A stretch of 64,000 bases of DNA from Hymenobacter psychrophilus. Its GTDB lineage: Bacteria; Bacteroidota; Bacteroidia; Cytophagales; Hymenobacteraceae. Positions 43,741 to 52,450 of this stretch are shown in pieces; position 1 is the stretch's first letter; each line of letters starts with the position of its first letter. Where the stretch lies: the NCBI RefSeq assembly GCF_900107135.1, contig NZ_FNOV01000005.1, forward strand, positions 264,856 to 328,855. Reading direction: 5' to 3'. Under the pieces are notes generated by a model. The model searched no databases, was not told the origin of the DNA, and worked only from the letters and a program-made list of their open reading frames with translations. Made by a program: the position numbers and the translations under genes.

Positions 43741-46428
43741 ATGTTCAAGCGATGTCACCTTATCCTATTATCCATCCTGTTACCCGTTTACACAGTCCTG
43801 GCCCAAACCACGCTTACGGGCCAACTGCTCACGGAGCAAAAGCAGGCGCTACCTGGAGCCCTCGTTGAGCTGCAAAGCCCCAGCAACTCCGAGCTGACGG
43901 CCGTGACGACCACCGATGAAACCGGGCGCTTCACGCTGCAGGTGCGCTGGGCCGGCGACTCGCTCGTGCTCAGCGCCCGCGCCCTGGGCTTTAGCGAGCA
44001 GGTGCGGCGGCTGGCCAACCGCAGCCAGAGCCTGCGCCTGACGCTGGCCGTGAGCCTGACGCCGCTCAAGGAGGTCACCATCAAGGCCCCGCCCATCCGC
44101 CGCGAGGGTGACACGCTCAGCTACCGCGTGTCAGCTTTCACCGACAAAAAGGACCGCGTGATTGCCGACGTGCTGCGCAAGCTGCCCGGCGTGGAGGTCG
44201 AGGCCGACGGGCGCATTCTCTACGAGGGCCGGCCCATCCAGAAGTTCTACATCAACGGGGCCGACCTGCTGGAAAGCCGCTACAACCTGGCTAGCAGCAA
44301 CCTACCCGCCGATGCCGTGCAGGATGTGCAGGTGTTCAAGCGCCACCAGCCCGTGAAGGCCCTGCGGGGCGTGCAGCCCACCGAACAGGCCTCCCTCAAT
44401 CTGCAGCTCAAGAACAAGGTAACCGCCACCGGCCAGGGCCGGCTGGGGGCGGGCGGCACCCCGGCGCTGTGGAACGCCAACCTCACGCCCATGCTCTTCA
44501 CGCCCCGCCAGCAGCTGCTCGACTCCTACCAGACCAACAACACCGGCCAGGACGTAGCCGCCGAGCTGAAGCCGCTGGGCCTCGGCGACTTCCAGCGGCT
44601 GCGGGAGCCGGGCGGCTTCAAGCCCGACCTCACCGGCATCCAGGGCCTGGGGGCCCCGCCCCTGGCCACCAGCCGCTACCTATTCAACCGGGCCCACCTG
44701 CTGAGCGCCAACCACCTGCTGCCCTTCAGTAAGGAGGCCCAGCTGCGCATAAATGCCTCGTTCCTGCACGACCGCCAGACCTACACCGGCAGCACCCGCA
44801 CCCGCTTCACGCTGCCCGACGGCCCGCCCGTTACGCTGCTCGAAACCAAGGACAACACCCGCTACATCAACCAGTTCACTACCGACCTGGCCTACGTGCG
44901 CAACGTGCAGCGCTACTACCTCAAAAACACGCTCAGCGCGGCCGGCAGCTGGGAGGCCCAGGACGGCCTGCTTGCCCGCAACGGCCCCGCCGAAACGGCC
45001 ACCGTAACGCAGCGGGCCACCAACCCCTACTACACCCTCTCGAACCGGCTGGGGCTGGTGCGGCCCGCCGGGGGCCAGCGGGTGGTGCAGGTGAATTCGG
45101 TGCTCACCCTCGCGGCCACGCCGCAGCAGCTGAGCGTGAGTCCGGGCCCGCTGCCGGCCCTGCTGGCCCCCGGCGGGCTCGCCTCCTACGACCAAGCCCG
45201 CCAGCAGGCCCGCGCCGAAAGCTTCTACACGGCCAACTCGGTGGCCTACATCACGGGCCGCCAGCACTGGCACTACACCTACTCGGCCGGGTTCAGCCTG
45301 CAAACTCAGCGCCTAAGCTCGGAGCTTACGCCGCTACTGGCCGGCCCCGCGCCCGCGGGGGCCGACACGCTGCGCAACCGTCTGCGGGCTACTCAGGGCC
45401 GTTACTACGCCCAGGCCGGCATCGACTACAAAACCGACCGCTGGCACCTGGAGCTGGAAGCCCCGCTGAGCTACCGCACCTTTTCGGCCACCGATGCCCC
45501 CCTGGGGGCCCGCCAGCAGCGGCGCTACCTCACGCCCGAGCCCCGGCTATCGGGCCGCTACGAGCTGAGCGGGCTGTGGCACGCCACGGCCGGGGCGGGC
45601 TTCCGCAACGAGCTGGCCGGCCCCGAGCAGTTGGCCTACGGCTACCTGCTGCGCGACTACCGCACCCTGGAGCGCAATGCCGCCCCGCTCACCCAAACCC
45701 GCAGCTGGAGCCTAAACGGCGGGCTGGTGTACGAAAACCCGCTCACCGCCTGGTTCTACCGCGCCAGCTACAGCTTCAGCACCTCGGCCCGCAACCAGCT
45801 CGCCCAAACCCGGGTGCGCCCCGATGGCACCCAGACCACGGTGGCCGTGGCCGACTTCAACAGGGGCCAGAACCAGTCGGTTTCGGCCAGCGCCAGCAAG
45901 TTTGTCAGCGACTGGAAGCTGAGCTTGGGCTTACAGCTCAACGCCGGGCTCAGCCGCCAGCCGCTGCTGCTCAACGGCCAGCTCACCACGGCCCGCAACC
46001 AGAACGGCACGGCGGTCCTCAAGGCCAACCTCAGCGCCTTTGATTGGGGCAACCTGGAATACACGGGTACTCTCACGGCCCTGCGCGGCCGGGTGGGCCC
46101 CGAGGCCGACGGCTACGGCCCCGGCACCAGCCAGCAGCAGCAGCACCTGGCCCTGTCGTGGTACCCGGCCGAGCGGCACCTGCTGCAGCTGGCCACCGAT
46201 TACTACCGCAGCCAGGGCCTGGGACCGGCCGTGCAAAACGTATTTGCCGATGCGACCTACCGCCACACCCTGCCCACGGCCCGCAAAATCGACGTGGAGC
46301 TGAAAGCCACCAACCTGCTCGACACCCGCCGCTACCAGACTACCTACTTCAGCAGCTTCATTCTGGTGCAGAACGACTACCGCCTCCGCCCCCGGCAGGC
46401 CCTGGTGTCGGTGCGGGCGTCGTTTTGA
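43741..46428 (+). CDS. TonB-dependent receptor-like outer membrane protein
   Basis: An 895-residue exported protein: signal peptide ending TVLAQ, a carboxypeptidase-regulatory-like domain (about 24-105, LPGALVELQSP), a plug-like region (about 115-230) with GDTLSYRVSAFTDKKDR, IADVLRKLPGVEVEADGRI and YEGRPIQKFYINGADLL, and a long beta-barrel ending in SVRASF. It is the receptor type usually found beside GLPGLI genes. The ligand is unknown. The gene is extremely GC-rich, in contrast with the upstream AT-rich gene 48 bp away. Confidence 0.9.
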   Translation: MFKRCHLILLSILLPVYTVLAQTTLTGQLLTEQKQALPGALVELQSPSNSELTAVTTTDETGRFTLQVRWAGDSLVLSARALGFSEQVRRLANRSQSLRLTLAVSLTPLKEVTIKAPPIRREGDTLSYRVSAFTDKKDRVIADVLRKLPGVEVEADGRILYEGRPIQKFYINGADLLESRYNLASSNLPADAVQDVQVFKRHQPVKALRGVQPTEQASLNLQLKNKVTATGQGRLGAGGTPALWNANLTPMLFTPRQQLLDSYQTNNTGQDVAAELKPLGLGDFQRLREPGGFKPDLTGIQGLGAPPLATSRYLFNRAHLLSANHLLPFSKEAQLRINASFLHDRQTYTGSTRTRFTLPDGPPVTLLETKDNTRYINQFTTDLAYVRNVQRYYLKNTLSAAGSWEAQDGLLARNGPAETATVTQRATNPYYTLSNRLGLVRPAGGQRVVQVNSVLTLAATPQQLSVSPGPLPALLAPGGLASYDQARQQARAESFYTANSVAYITGRQHWHYTYSAGFSLQTQRLSSELTPLLAGPAPAGADTLRNRLRATQGRYYAQAGIDYKTDRWHLELEAPLSYRTFSATDAPLGARQQRRYLTPEPRLSGRYELSGLWHATAGAGFRNELAGPEQLAYGYLLRDYRTLERNAAPLTQTRSWSLNGGLVYENPLTAWFYRASYSFSTSARNQLAQTRVRPDGTQTTVAVADFNRGQNQSVSASASKFVSDWKLSLGLQLNAGLSRQPLLLNGQLTTARNQNGTAVLKANLSAFDWGNLEYTGTLTALRGRVGPEADGYGPGTSQQQQHLALSWYPAERHLLQLATDYYRSQGLGPAVQNVFADATYRHTLPTARKIDVELKATNLLDTRRYQTTYFSSFILVQNDYRLRPRQALVSVRASF

Positions 46429-46440
46429 GCTTGGGAATTA

Positions 46441-46475
46441 GAGGTGAGAGGTGAGAGGTGAGAGGTGAGAGGTGA
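46441..46475. repeat. Heptamer array: five perfect GAGGTGA copies
   Basis: Five tandem GAGGTGA units start 12 bp after the receptor stop. A short reverse-complement counterpart (TCACCTC, TCAC) occurs at about 46631-46641, on the other side of the REP-like hairpin. Confidence 0.95.
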
Positions 46476-46508
46476 GAGACGGTACGGGAACCGAGCAACA
46501 AAAGCACC

Positions 46509-46623
46509 GTCATTCTGAGCGAAGCGGAGCGTAGTCGAAGCATCTCTACCGCAGTGCTAACCCTGTCGGCTACAACGAAGCGGTAGAGATGCTTCGACTG
46601 CGCACCGCTGCGCTCAACATGAC
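46509..46623. repeat. REP-like intergenic hairpin, copy C
   Basis: The left arm is GTCATTCTGAGCGAAGCGG and then GAAGCATCTCTACCGC; the right arm is GCGGTAGAGATGCTTCGACTG and then GCTCAACATGAC with some changes. It lies between the receptor gene and mdh. Confidence 0.85.
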
Positions 46624-46672
46624 AGTTCGTTCACCTCTCACTTCGCTGTGCTAACTTCTAAACTCTACGCCG

Positions 46673-46680
46673 TAACTTTA
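46673..46680 (+). promoter_or_regulatory. -7-like box TAACTTTA for mdh
   Basis: One mismatch to TAnnTTTG, 38 bp upstream of the mdh ATG. Confidence 0.35.
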
Positions 46681-46718
46681 CGCGCATCCCCATATTCACA
46701 CCCAAATTCCACCGCTCA

Positions 46719-47651
46719 ATGAAAGTTACCGTAGTTGGAGCTGGCAATGTAGGCGCGACCTGCGCCGATGTACTGGCCACCCGCGAAATTGCCAACGAGA
46801 TTGTTCTGGTTGACATTAAGGAAGGCTTCGCCGAAGGCAAAGCCCTCGATATCTGGCAGAAAGCCCCCATTATCGGCTACGACTCGCGCACCGTGGGCGT
46901 AACCAACGACTACAGCCGCACAGCTGGCTCAGAAGTGGTGGTGATTACCTCGGGCCTGCCTCGCAAGCCCGGCATGAGCCGCGACGACCTGATTTCGACC
47001 AACGCCGGCATCGTGAAATCGGTGACCGAGCAGGTGGTGAAGCACTCGCCCAACGCCATCATCATCATCGTTAGCAACCCGCTCGACGTGATGACCTACC
47101 AGGCCCACCTCACCTCCGGCCTCGACCGCACCAAGGTATTCGGCATGGCCGGCATCCTCGACACGGCCCGCTACCGCGCCTTCCTCGCTGAGGCCCTCAA
47201 CGTGAGCCCCAAAGACATTCAGGCAGTGCTCATGGGTGGCCACGGCGACACCATGGTGCCCCTGCCCCGCTACACCACCGTGGGCGGCATTCCCGTAACC
47301 GAGCTCATCGGCAAAGAGGCTCTTGACGCCATCGTGCAGCGCACGGCCGTAGGCGGCGGCGAACTGGTGAAACTGATGGGCACCTCGGCCTGGTACGCTC
47401 CCGGTGCGGCCGCGGCCCAGATGGTGGAAGCCATTGTGCGCGACCAGCGCCGCGTGTTCCCCGTGTGCGTGAAGCTCGAAGGCGAGTACGGCATGGACGG
47501 CGTATACCTCGGTGCACCCGTCATCCTGGGCAAAAACGGCATCGAGAAGGTTATCGAGCTCCAGCTCAACGACGACGAGAAAGCCCTGCTCGAAACCTCC
47601 CGCGGCCACGTGAAGGAGGTAATGGAAGCACTGGACAAGATGAATGGATAG
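46719..47651 (+). CDS. mdh: Malate dehydrogenase
   Basis: A 310-residue NAD-dependent malate dehydrogenase of the LDH-like group, acting in the TCA cycle. The cofactor motif GAGNVG (7-12) follows the first strand, with VLVDIKEG, the substrate-binding GLPRKPGMSRDDL loop (arginine pair), VSNPLDVMT and the catalytic His in MGGHGDTMVPL. Length matches the family. It is monocistronic, with a terminator downstream. Confidence 0.96.
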   Translation: MKVTVVGAGNVGATCADVLATREIANEIVLVDIKEGFAEGKALDIWQKAPIIGYDSRTVGVTNDYSRTAGSEVVVITSGLPRKPGMSRDDLISTNAGIVKSVTEQVVKHSPNAIIIIVSNPLDVMTYQAHLTSGLDRTKVFGMAGILDTARYRAFLAEALNVSPKDIQAVLMGGHGDTMVPLPRYTTVGGIPVTELIGKEALDAIVQRTAVGGGELVKLMGTSAWYAPGAAAAQMVEAIVRDQRRVFPVCVKLEGEYGMDGVYLGAPVILGKNGIEKVIELQLNDDEKALLETSRGHVKEVMEALDKMNG

Positions 47652-47660
47652 CTTTTTTGG

Positions 47661-47695
47661 AGCTGTTAGCTGAGAGCTTATAGCTATTAGCTTTC
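47661..47695. repeat. Degenerate heptamer array of AGCTNNN type
   Basis: Five units in 7-bp phase: AGCTGTT, AGCTGAG, AGCTTAT, AGCTATT, AGCTTTC, starting 9 bp after the mdh stop. It is a diverged form of the GTTAGCT arrays. Confidence 0.75.
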
Positions 47696-47717
47696 GTTCT
47701 AGAATCCTTACAAAGCC

Positions 47718-47752
47718 AAACGGCCGCCCTGCACGATGCAGGGCGGCCGTTT
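47718..47752 (+). terminator. Intrinsic terminator after mdh
   Basis: A 16-bp perfect stem AAACGGCCGCCCTGCA/TGCAGGGCGGCCGTTT with a 3-nt loop. The T-run is short (three), but the stem is very stable and almost symmetric. The following 160 bp up to the rhomboid gene show no feature. Confidence 0.8.
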
Positions 47753-47915
47753 GCATTGGCAGGGCAGTGTGGGCCGGTTGAAATCGTTTTCAACTAAACG
47801 CTTAAAATGCTTACCCTTCCACCAGCCCCGAAAATCAGTAAAACAGCAACCAATCAGCTCAAATCAACCTCCAGAACGGATATGTGCTATCTATACCGTC
47901 TGCAACATCGGTGAT

Positions 47916-48836
47916 TTATTGTTGGCTGGCCTTGAACAGCTTCTGCTTTTCTTCCTTGGAAAGGCTCTCGTAGCCGGAGTGAGAAATTTTGTCGAGGATG
48001 AGGTCGATTTCGTCTTCGCCGGGGTGGCTGGCGCTGGCCTTGCGGCTGGCGGTGGCCGACGACCCGGTGGAGGAAGCCACGGGCGCCGCGGCGGGGCTGC
48101 GGTGCGTAACGCGGAGGTTGGAGCGGCCCGAAAACACCCGCCCTACCCAGTCGCCTACGGCCTGCACCGGCCGGCCCAGGTCGCGGCCGGCCTGCAGCTG
48201 CCGGATGAACAGGTAGCCCAGCAGCGCCCCGCCAATGTGGGCAATGCCGCCACCCGGATTGCCTTGGTTGATGGCCAGCACCGACAACACAATCACGACG
48301 GCGGCAATGTACTTGATGCGCACCGGCCCGAGCAAGATCAGGTTGAACTGGTACTCGGGCATGAGCGTGGCAGCGGCCATAATAATGGCCGTAACGCCCG
48401 CCGAAGCACCCAGCAGCGGAATGCCGAGGGCCGGCCGGAGCGCCGGAATCAGGTTATAGGAAAGCACGAAAAACAGCGCCCCGGCCAGCGCCCCCAGAAT
48501 GTACACGCTCACCAGGCGCCGGTCGCCGAGGTACTCGCGCACCAGGGCCCCGAACCAGTACAGGTTTATCAGGTTGAACAGGATGTGCAGAAAACCTTCG
48601 TGGGTGAAGGCGTAGGTGAGCACCGTCCAGGGGTGGCGCAGCAGCCCGGGCAGGTCGGAGGGCAGTTGGAACTGGCGGATGAGGTTGGGGTAATACTGCG
48701 CGTAGGTGCCGGTGAGGCGCATAATGGCCTCGGTGAGCACCAGGAACACGAACACCAGCACATTGATAAGTAGCAGCTGGTTGAGCGCGTTGTCGCGGCG
48801 GCTGAACGCGGTGCGGATATCATGGATAACACTCAT
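47916..48836 (-). CDS. Rhomboid family intramembrane serine protease with C-terminal extension
   Basis: A 306-residue protein with six hydrophobic segments. The rhomboid catalytic Ser lies in LLGASAGV and the His in IAHIGGALLG; HEGFLHILFNLINLYWFG is the conserved loop-1/helix-2 region. The C-terminal 80 residues form a polar linker and a short helical domain (DEIDLILDKISHSGYESLSKEEKQ, split) of the type annotated DUF6576. It cleaves membrane protein substrates within the bilayer; the substrate is unknown. It is in line with a second rhomboid and mutL. Confidence 0.92.
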   Translation of the reverse strand: MSVIHDIRTAFSRRDNALNQLLLINVLVFVFLVLTEAIMRLTGTYAQYYPNLIRQFQLPSDLPGLLRHPWTVLTYAFTHEGFLHILFNLINLYWFGALVREYLGDRRLVSVYILGALAGALFFVLSYNLIPALRPALGIPLLGASAGVTAIIMAAATLMPEYQFNLILLGPVRIKYIAAVVIVLSVLAINQGNPGGGIAHIGGALLGYLFIRQLQAGRDLGRPVQAVGDWVGRVFSGRSNLRVTHRSPAAAPVASSTGSSATASRKASASHPGEDEIDLILDKISHSGYESLSKEEKQKLFKASQQ

Positions 48837-48844
48837 CAGGAGTT

Positions 48845-48886
48845 CGTTTTTCGTTGCTCGTTATTCGTTTTTCGGTGCTCGTTTCC
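48845..48886. repeat. Degenerate heptamer array of CGTTNNN type
   Basis: Six units in 7-bp phase: CGTTTTT, CGTTGCT, CGTTATT, CGTTTTT, CGGTGCT, CGTTTCC, starting 8 bp upstream of the rhomboid ATG. A roughly reverse-complementary stretch (ACGAGCA, ATAAAAA, CAAACAA) at about 48919-48939 reaches the stop codon of the next rhomboid gene. Confidence 0.75.
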
Positions 48887-48939
48887 AGGTCCGGCCCAAC
48901 CACTGTTGCTGTCCAGCCACGAGCAATAAAAACAAACAA

Positions 48940-49725
48940 CTAATAGAATTGGGTGCGGTTCCGTTCCCAGAGCATCACCAGCACGAAGCCTACCAACAGG
49001 CCGGCCACATGGGCGAAGTGAGCCACATTGTCGCCGGGGGCCTGGTGAATACCGCTGTACAGCTCGTAGAGGCCGTAGAGCGGCACCAGGTATTTGGCCT
49101 TGATGGGTACAGGCAGCGGGAAAATAAAGAGCGTGGTGTTCGGAAACAGGTAGGCGAAGGCGAACAGCACTCCGAACAGCGCCCCCGACGCTCCCACCAT
49201 CGGCCCGTTAAGGCTGCGGTTGTACAGGTCCTGCATCGAGTTCAGCGCACTTTGTACCAAACCGGAGTTGTCGGGTGTGGCGTGCAGCTGGCGCACCACC
49301 GGCGCAAAGGCGGGCTCGTACTCCTTGGCGTGGTTCTCCACGAAGTCCTGCAAATGCACGTCCGACGGGTCCTGCTGGAAGACTTCGATGTCGTGGCGCA
49401 TTTTATTCAGCTCGTAGTAGCGCAGGCCCGAGTAAAGCATGCCCGACCCCAGCCCGCAGATAAGCCAGAAAACGAGAAATCGTTGCCCGCCCCAACGCTG
49501 CTCCAGCAGCGGCCCGAACACCATCAGGCCAAACATGTTGGAAAAAATATGCCCGATGCCGGCATGCATGAACATGTATGTCAGGAACTGCCAGGGCTGA
49601 AAGAACTCGGAACCAACCGGATACAGCGCCAATAAGCCTAGTCCACCCGGCAGGGCGTTGGCTAGCAGAAAAAATACCACGTTGGCGATGAGCAGGTTGC
49701 GAACCGTCGGCGTGAGTTGAAACAT
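48940..49725 (-). CDS. Rhomboid family intramembrane serine protease
   Basis: A 261-residue polytopic protein with the rhomboid motifs HAGIGHIFSNMFGLMVFG, catalytic Ser in GASGALFG and His in VAHFAHVAGLLVG. A 65-residue insert between the second helix and the catalytic serine (KMRHDIEVFQQDPSD onward) is characteristic of the Bacteroidota version next to mutL. The two adjacent rhomboids are only distantly alike and do not look like a recent duplication. Confidence 0.93.
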   Translation of the reverse strand: MFQLTPTVRNLLIANVVFFLLANALPGGLGLLALYPVGSEFFQPWQFLTYMFMHAGIGHIFSNMFGLMVFGPLLEQRWGGQRFLVFWLICGLGSGMLYSGLRYYELNKMRHDIEVFQQDPSDVHLQDFVENHAKEYEPAFAPVVRQLHATPDNSGLVQSALNSMQDLYNRSLNGPMVGASGALFGVLFAFAYLFPNTTLFIFPLPVPIKAKYLVPLYGLYELYSGIHQAPGDNVAHFAHVAGLLVGFVLVMLWERNRTQFY

Positions 49726-49792
49726 AGATCAGGAGCTAGTGAGTAGGTGTAAGGAAGTGCAAGTTGGAAAGTTTATTGGTTGGAAAACGTCT

Positions 49793-49888
49793 GTCATCCT
49801 GAGCAGAGCGAAGGACCTTATCCCACCGGTATGAGCCGTTGATACGTTACGCCGACGGGATAGGGTCCTTCGCTCCGCTCAGGATGAC
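49793..49888. repeat. REP-like intergenic hairpin, copy D (GGACCTTATCCC core)
   Basis: The outer arms GTCATCCTGAGC/GCTCAGGATGAC belong to the family, but the inner stem is GAAGGACCTTATCCC with GGGATAGGGTCCTTC instead of GAAGCATCTC. It lies between mutL and the rhomboid gene. Confidence 0.85.
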
Positions 49889-49914
49889 AAGCGTACCCCT
49901 TTATCGTATCTTCC

Positions 49915-52005
49915 TTATCCAAACAGCTCGCGCAGCTGGCCCAGCTCCAGCATCACGATGGTGCGGCGGCCGTCGGGGGTGTAGTTGGGCACGGTGCAGG
50001 CGAAGAGCTTGTCGACGATGGTCGTCATTTCGCGCTCCGAGAGGCGGGCCCCGGCGGCGCTGGCCGCCACCCGGCGGGCCAGGGCCCGGGCCATCTGCTC
50101 GCGCCGGTCGAGCTTCATAGAGCCGCCGGTGCGGAACTGCTCAATCAGGCCCTCCAGCAACTCCTTTTCGTCGCGGGCCGGCACATCGGCCGGAATGCCT
50201 TCCACGGCAATGGTGTTCCGGCCGAAATCGGTGAAGCGGAAACCCAGGGCCCGCAGCGCGTCCTCCACCTCGCGCAGAATGGCAAAATCCTGGGGCGTGA
50301 AGGTGATGGTGCGCGGGAACAGCAGCGTCTGGGAAGCACTCACGTCGCGCTCCAGGGCCTGGGCGTACTGCTCGAACAGGATTCGCTCGCGGGCCGCCAC
50401 CTGGTCAATCAGCATCACGCCCGATTTCACGGGCACCAGCAAATACTGCTGGTGCAGCTGCAGCACCTTGTTGCCCGGCCCGGTGCTCGACTCGCGCAGC
50501 GGCAGCTCGGGCGCCGCGGCCGTACCGGGCAGGATGGCTACCTGCTGCGAAGCGGTTTCCTGATCTTCCAAGGCATTTTCGGGCGGCCTGGCGGGCAGCA
50601 CTTCGCCGGTTTCGGGGTCCACGGTTTCGGCGGCGGCGGGCGGGGTGGCAGCGGGGGCAGCGGCCGGCAGCGGGGTCACGGGCACCTTGGGCACGGCCAC
50701 GCCGGCGGCAGTGGCCTCGTGCTCCACGTCGGGCAGGTTCACACGGCTCAGGCTGCGGTAAAAATCTTCCAGCTCCTGCTTGGCCTGCTCGGTGGGCCGG
50801 GGCGTGAGGGGCCGCTCGAAGGCGCTGGCGCTGCTGCTACGGCTCGCAGAACGCGGGTTGGCCAGCTGGTTGGCGGCACTGGCGGCGGCGGCCAGCGCAT
50901 CAGGGCGGCCACTGCCGGGGCCGTCGTCGAAGGGGTTTTTCTCGCTGCCCGAGCGCTGCAGCGGCCGGATGGCGCCGAAATTCACGTCGCCCGCAAAATC
51001 GAGCGAAGGCGCCATGTTGTGCAGGCCCAGGCTCTGCTTCAGGGCCGAACGAACAATGGCGTACACCGTTTTCTCGTCCTCAAACTTGATTTCGGTCTTG
51101 GTGGGATGCACGTTGATATCGATGCTCTTCGGATCGAGGTCCAGAAACAGCACGTAGAACGGGTGGGTGTCCTTGGGCAGCAGGCCTTCGTAAGCCGTGA
51201 GCACCGCATGATTAAGGTAGGCCGAGCGGATGAAGCGGTTGTTGACAAAGAAGAACTGGTCGCCCCGGCTTTTCTTGGCCGATTCGGGCTTGCCGATAAA
51301 GCCGCGCACTGTCAGAAACGGCGTTTCTTCCTCTACCTGCGCCAGCTGCTCTTTGTAGCCGTTGCCCAGCAGGGCCACAATGCGCTGGCCGAGCTTGCCG
51401 GCCGGCAGGTTGAACACCTCCAAATCATTCTGAAACAGCGAAAACGCAATCTGCGGATTCGCCAGCGCCACGTGCTGAAACTCGTCCAGAATATGCCGCA
51501 TCTCCACGGCGTTGCTTTTGAGGAAGTTGCGGCGGGCCGGCACATTGAAAAACAGGTTTTTCATGCTGATGCTCGTGCCGTCGGGGCAGGCCACGGGCTG
51601 CTGGCTCGTAATCTGCGAGCCTTCCACCAGCAGCAGCGTGCCGGTGTCCTGGTCGCGGGTTTTGGTGCGCAGCTCCACCTGGGCCACAGCGGCAATGGAA
51701 GCCAGCGCCTCCCCCCGGAACCCCAGCGTCCGGATGCGGAACAGGTCGTCGGTGGTGCGGATTTTACTCGTGGCGTGGCGCTCCAGGCTCATGCGGGCAT
51801 CGGTGGGGCTCATGCCGGCGCCGTTGTCTACTACCTGCACCAGCTGCTTACCGGCGTCCTTCACAATAAGCTGCACCTGGGTAGCGCCGGCGTCCACGGC
51901 ATTTTCGAGCAGCTCCTTCACGGCCGAAGCCGGGCGCTGCACCACTTCGCCGGCCGCAATCTGGTTGGCCAGGTACTCGGGCAGCAGTTGAATAATATCG
52001 GGCAT
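49915..52005 (-). CDS. mutL: DNA mismatch repair protein MutL
   Basis: A 696-residue MutL. The N-terminal GHKL ATPase is clear: PEYLANQIAAGEVV, KELLENAVDAGAT, VDNGAGM and RTLGFRGEALASI. A long Ala/Pro-rich linker (about 375-505) precedes the C-terminal dimerisation domain. The endonuclease motif DQHA-x2-E-x4-E reads DQVAARERILFE here (Asp534), so the metal-binding His is replaced by Val; the late CPHGRP-like segment is CTVPNYTPDGRRT. Nicking activity is therefore doubtful. The start at 52005 is the family start (MPDIIQLLPEYLANQI). Confidence 0.95.
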   Translation of the reverse strand: MPDIIQLLPEYLANQIAAGEVVQRPASAVKELLENAVDAGATQVQLIVKDAGKQLVQVVDNGAGMSPTDARMSLERHATSKIRTTDDLFRIRTLGFRGEALASIAAVAQVELRTKTRDQDTGTLLLVEGSQITSQQPVACPDGTSISMKNLFFNVPARRNFLKSNAVEMRHILDEFQHVALANPQIAFSLFQNDLEVFNLPAGKLGQRIVALLGNGYKEQLAQVEEETPFLTVRGFIGKPESAKKSRGDQFFFVNNRFIRSAYLNHAVLTAYEGLLPKDTHPFYVLFLDLDPKSIDINVHPTKTEIKFEDEKTVYAIVRSALKQSLGLHNMAPSLDFAGDVNFGAIRPLQRSGSEKNPFDDGPGSGRPDALAAAASAANQLANPRSASRSSSASAFERPLTPRPTEQAKQELEDFYRSLSRVNLPDVEHEATAAGVAVPKVPVTPLPAAAPAATPPAAAETVDPETGEVLPARPPENALEDQETASQQVAILPGTAAAPELPLRESSTGPGNKVLQLHQQYLLVPVKSGVMLIDQVAARERILFEQYAQALERDVSASQTLLFPRTITFTPQDFAILREVEDALRALGFRFTDFGRNTIAVEGIPADVPARDEKELLEGLIEQFRTGGSMKLDRREQMARALARRVAASAAGARLSEREMTTIVDKLFACTVPNYTPDGRRTIVMLELGQLRELFG

Positions 52006-52049
52006 TTTGTCGGGGAGAAGCGAGGAGTTGGGAACTGTCAGGTAGAAGA

Positions 52050-52171
52050 AACGTCTTGCCTCATCTGGCGTACGCATAGTCGGAGCATCTCCACCACCAT
52101 GCCAACCCCATCAGCTTCAACAAGGTGGCAGAGATGCTTCGGCTGCGCTCCGCCACGCTCAGCATGACACG
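52050..52171. repeat. REP-like intergenic hairpin, copy E (degenerate left arm)
   Basis: The right arm (GAGATGCTTCGGCTGCGC, then GCTCAGCATGACACGT) is well kept; the left arm (AACGTCTTGCCTCATCTG, then GGAGCATCTCCACC) is partly eroded. It lies between the divergent mutL and GH3 genes. Confidence 0.7.
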
Positions 52172-52450
52172 TTTTTTTCCTTCTTTTTACAGTTGTCATT
52201 TTGATTCTATCGGCCTGATAACAACCGGCGTCGGGAATTTCTCCGTAAGTTTGTAGCCAACTTTGGCAGGCCGCGCCGACACCAATCGGCTAGCTTCGGC
52301 GTTGGGCGGGGTGAGCGGCCGGGTTGTAAAGGCGGTAGCGGTTGCGTAACAGGCGGCCAACTACTGTCCAGACCTTGGTTGAAGGAGCAAAATTACTTTT
52401 TTTCGGCTCGTCATCCGCTAGTACCAATTTAGTCAGAATCACCGGGGCCG
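52172..52450 (+). other. Long leader or spacer of the GH3 gene with a strong -7 box
   Basis: TAAGTTTG (52246-52253) matches the -7 consensus exactly, almost 200 bp before the GH3 ATG. The transcribed GC-rich part could fold (GGCCGC near 52268 with GCGGCC near 52313) and a run of seven T occurs near 52395. It may be a long structured 5' leader or a small RNA; no known RNA family was recognised. Confidence 0.4.

Noticed and set aside
47916..49725. Recent tandem duplication of rhomboid genes
   Set aside because: The two proteins share only the catalytic motifs and differ in inserts and C-terminus; both are normal neighbours of mutL in this group.
50452..52167. A 571-codon open frame on the plus strand opposite mutL
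   Set aside because: It is the antisense shadow of mutL; high GC leaves long open frames on the opposite strand and the translation is low-complexity Gly/Ala/His.
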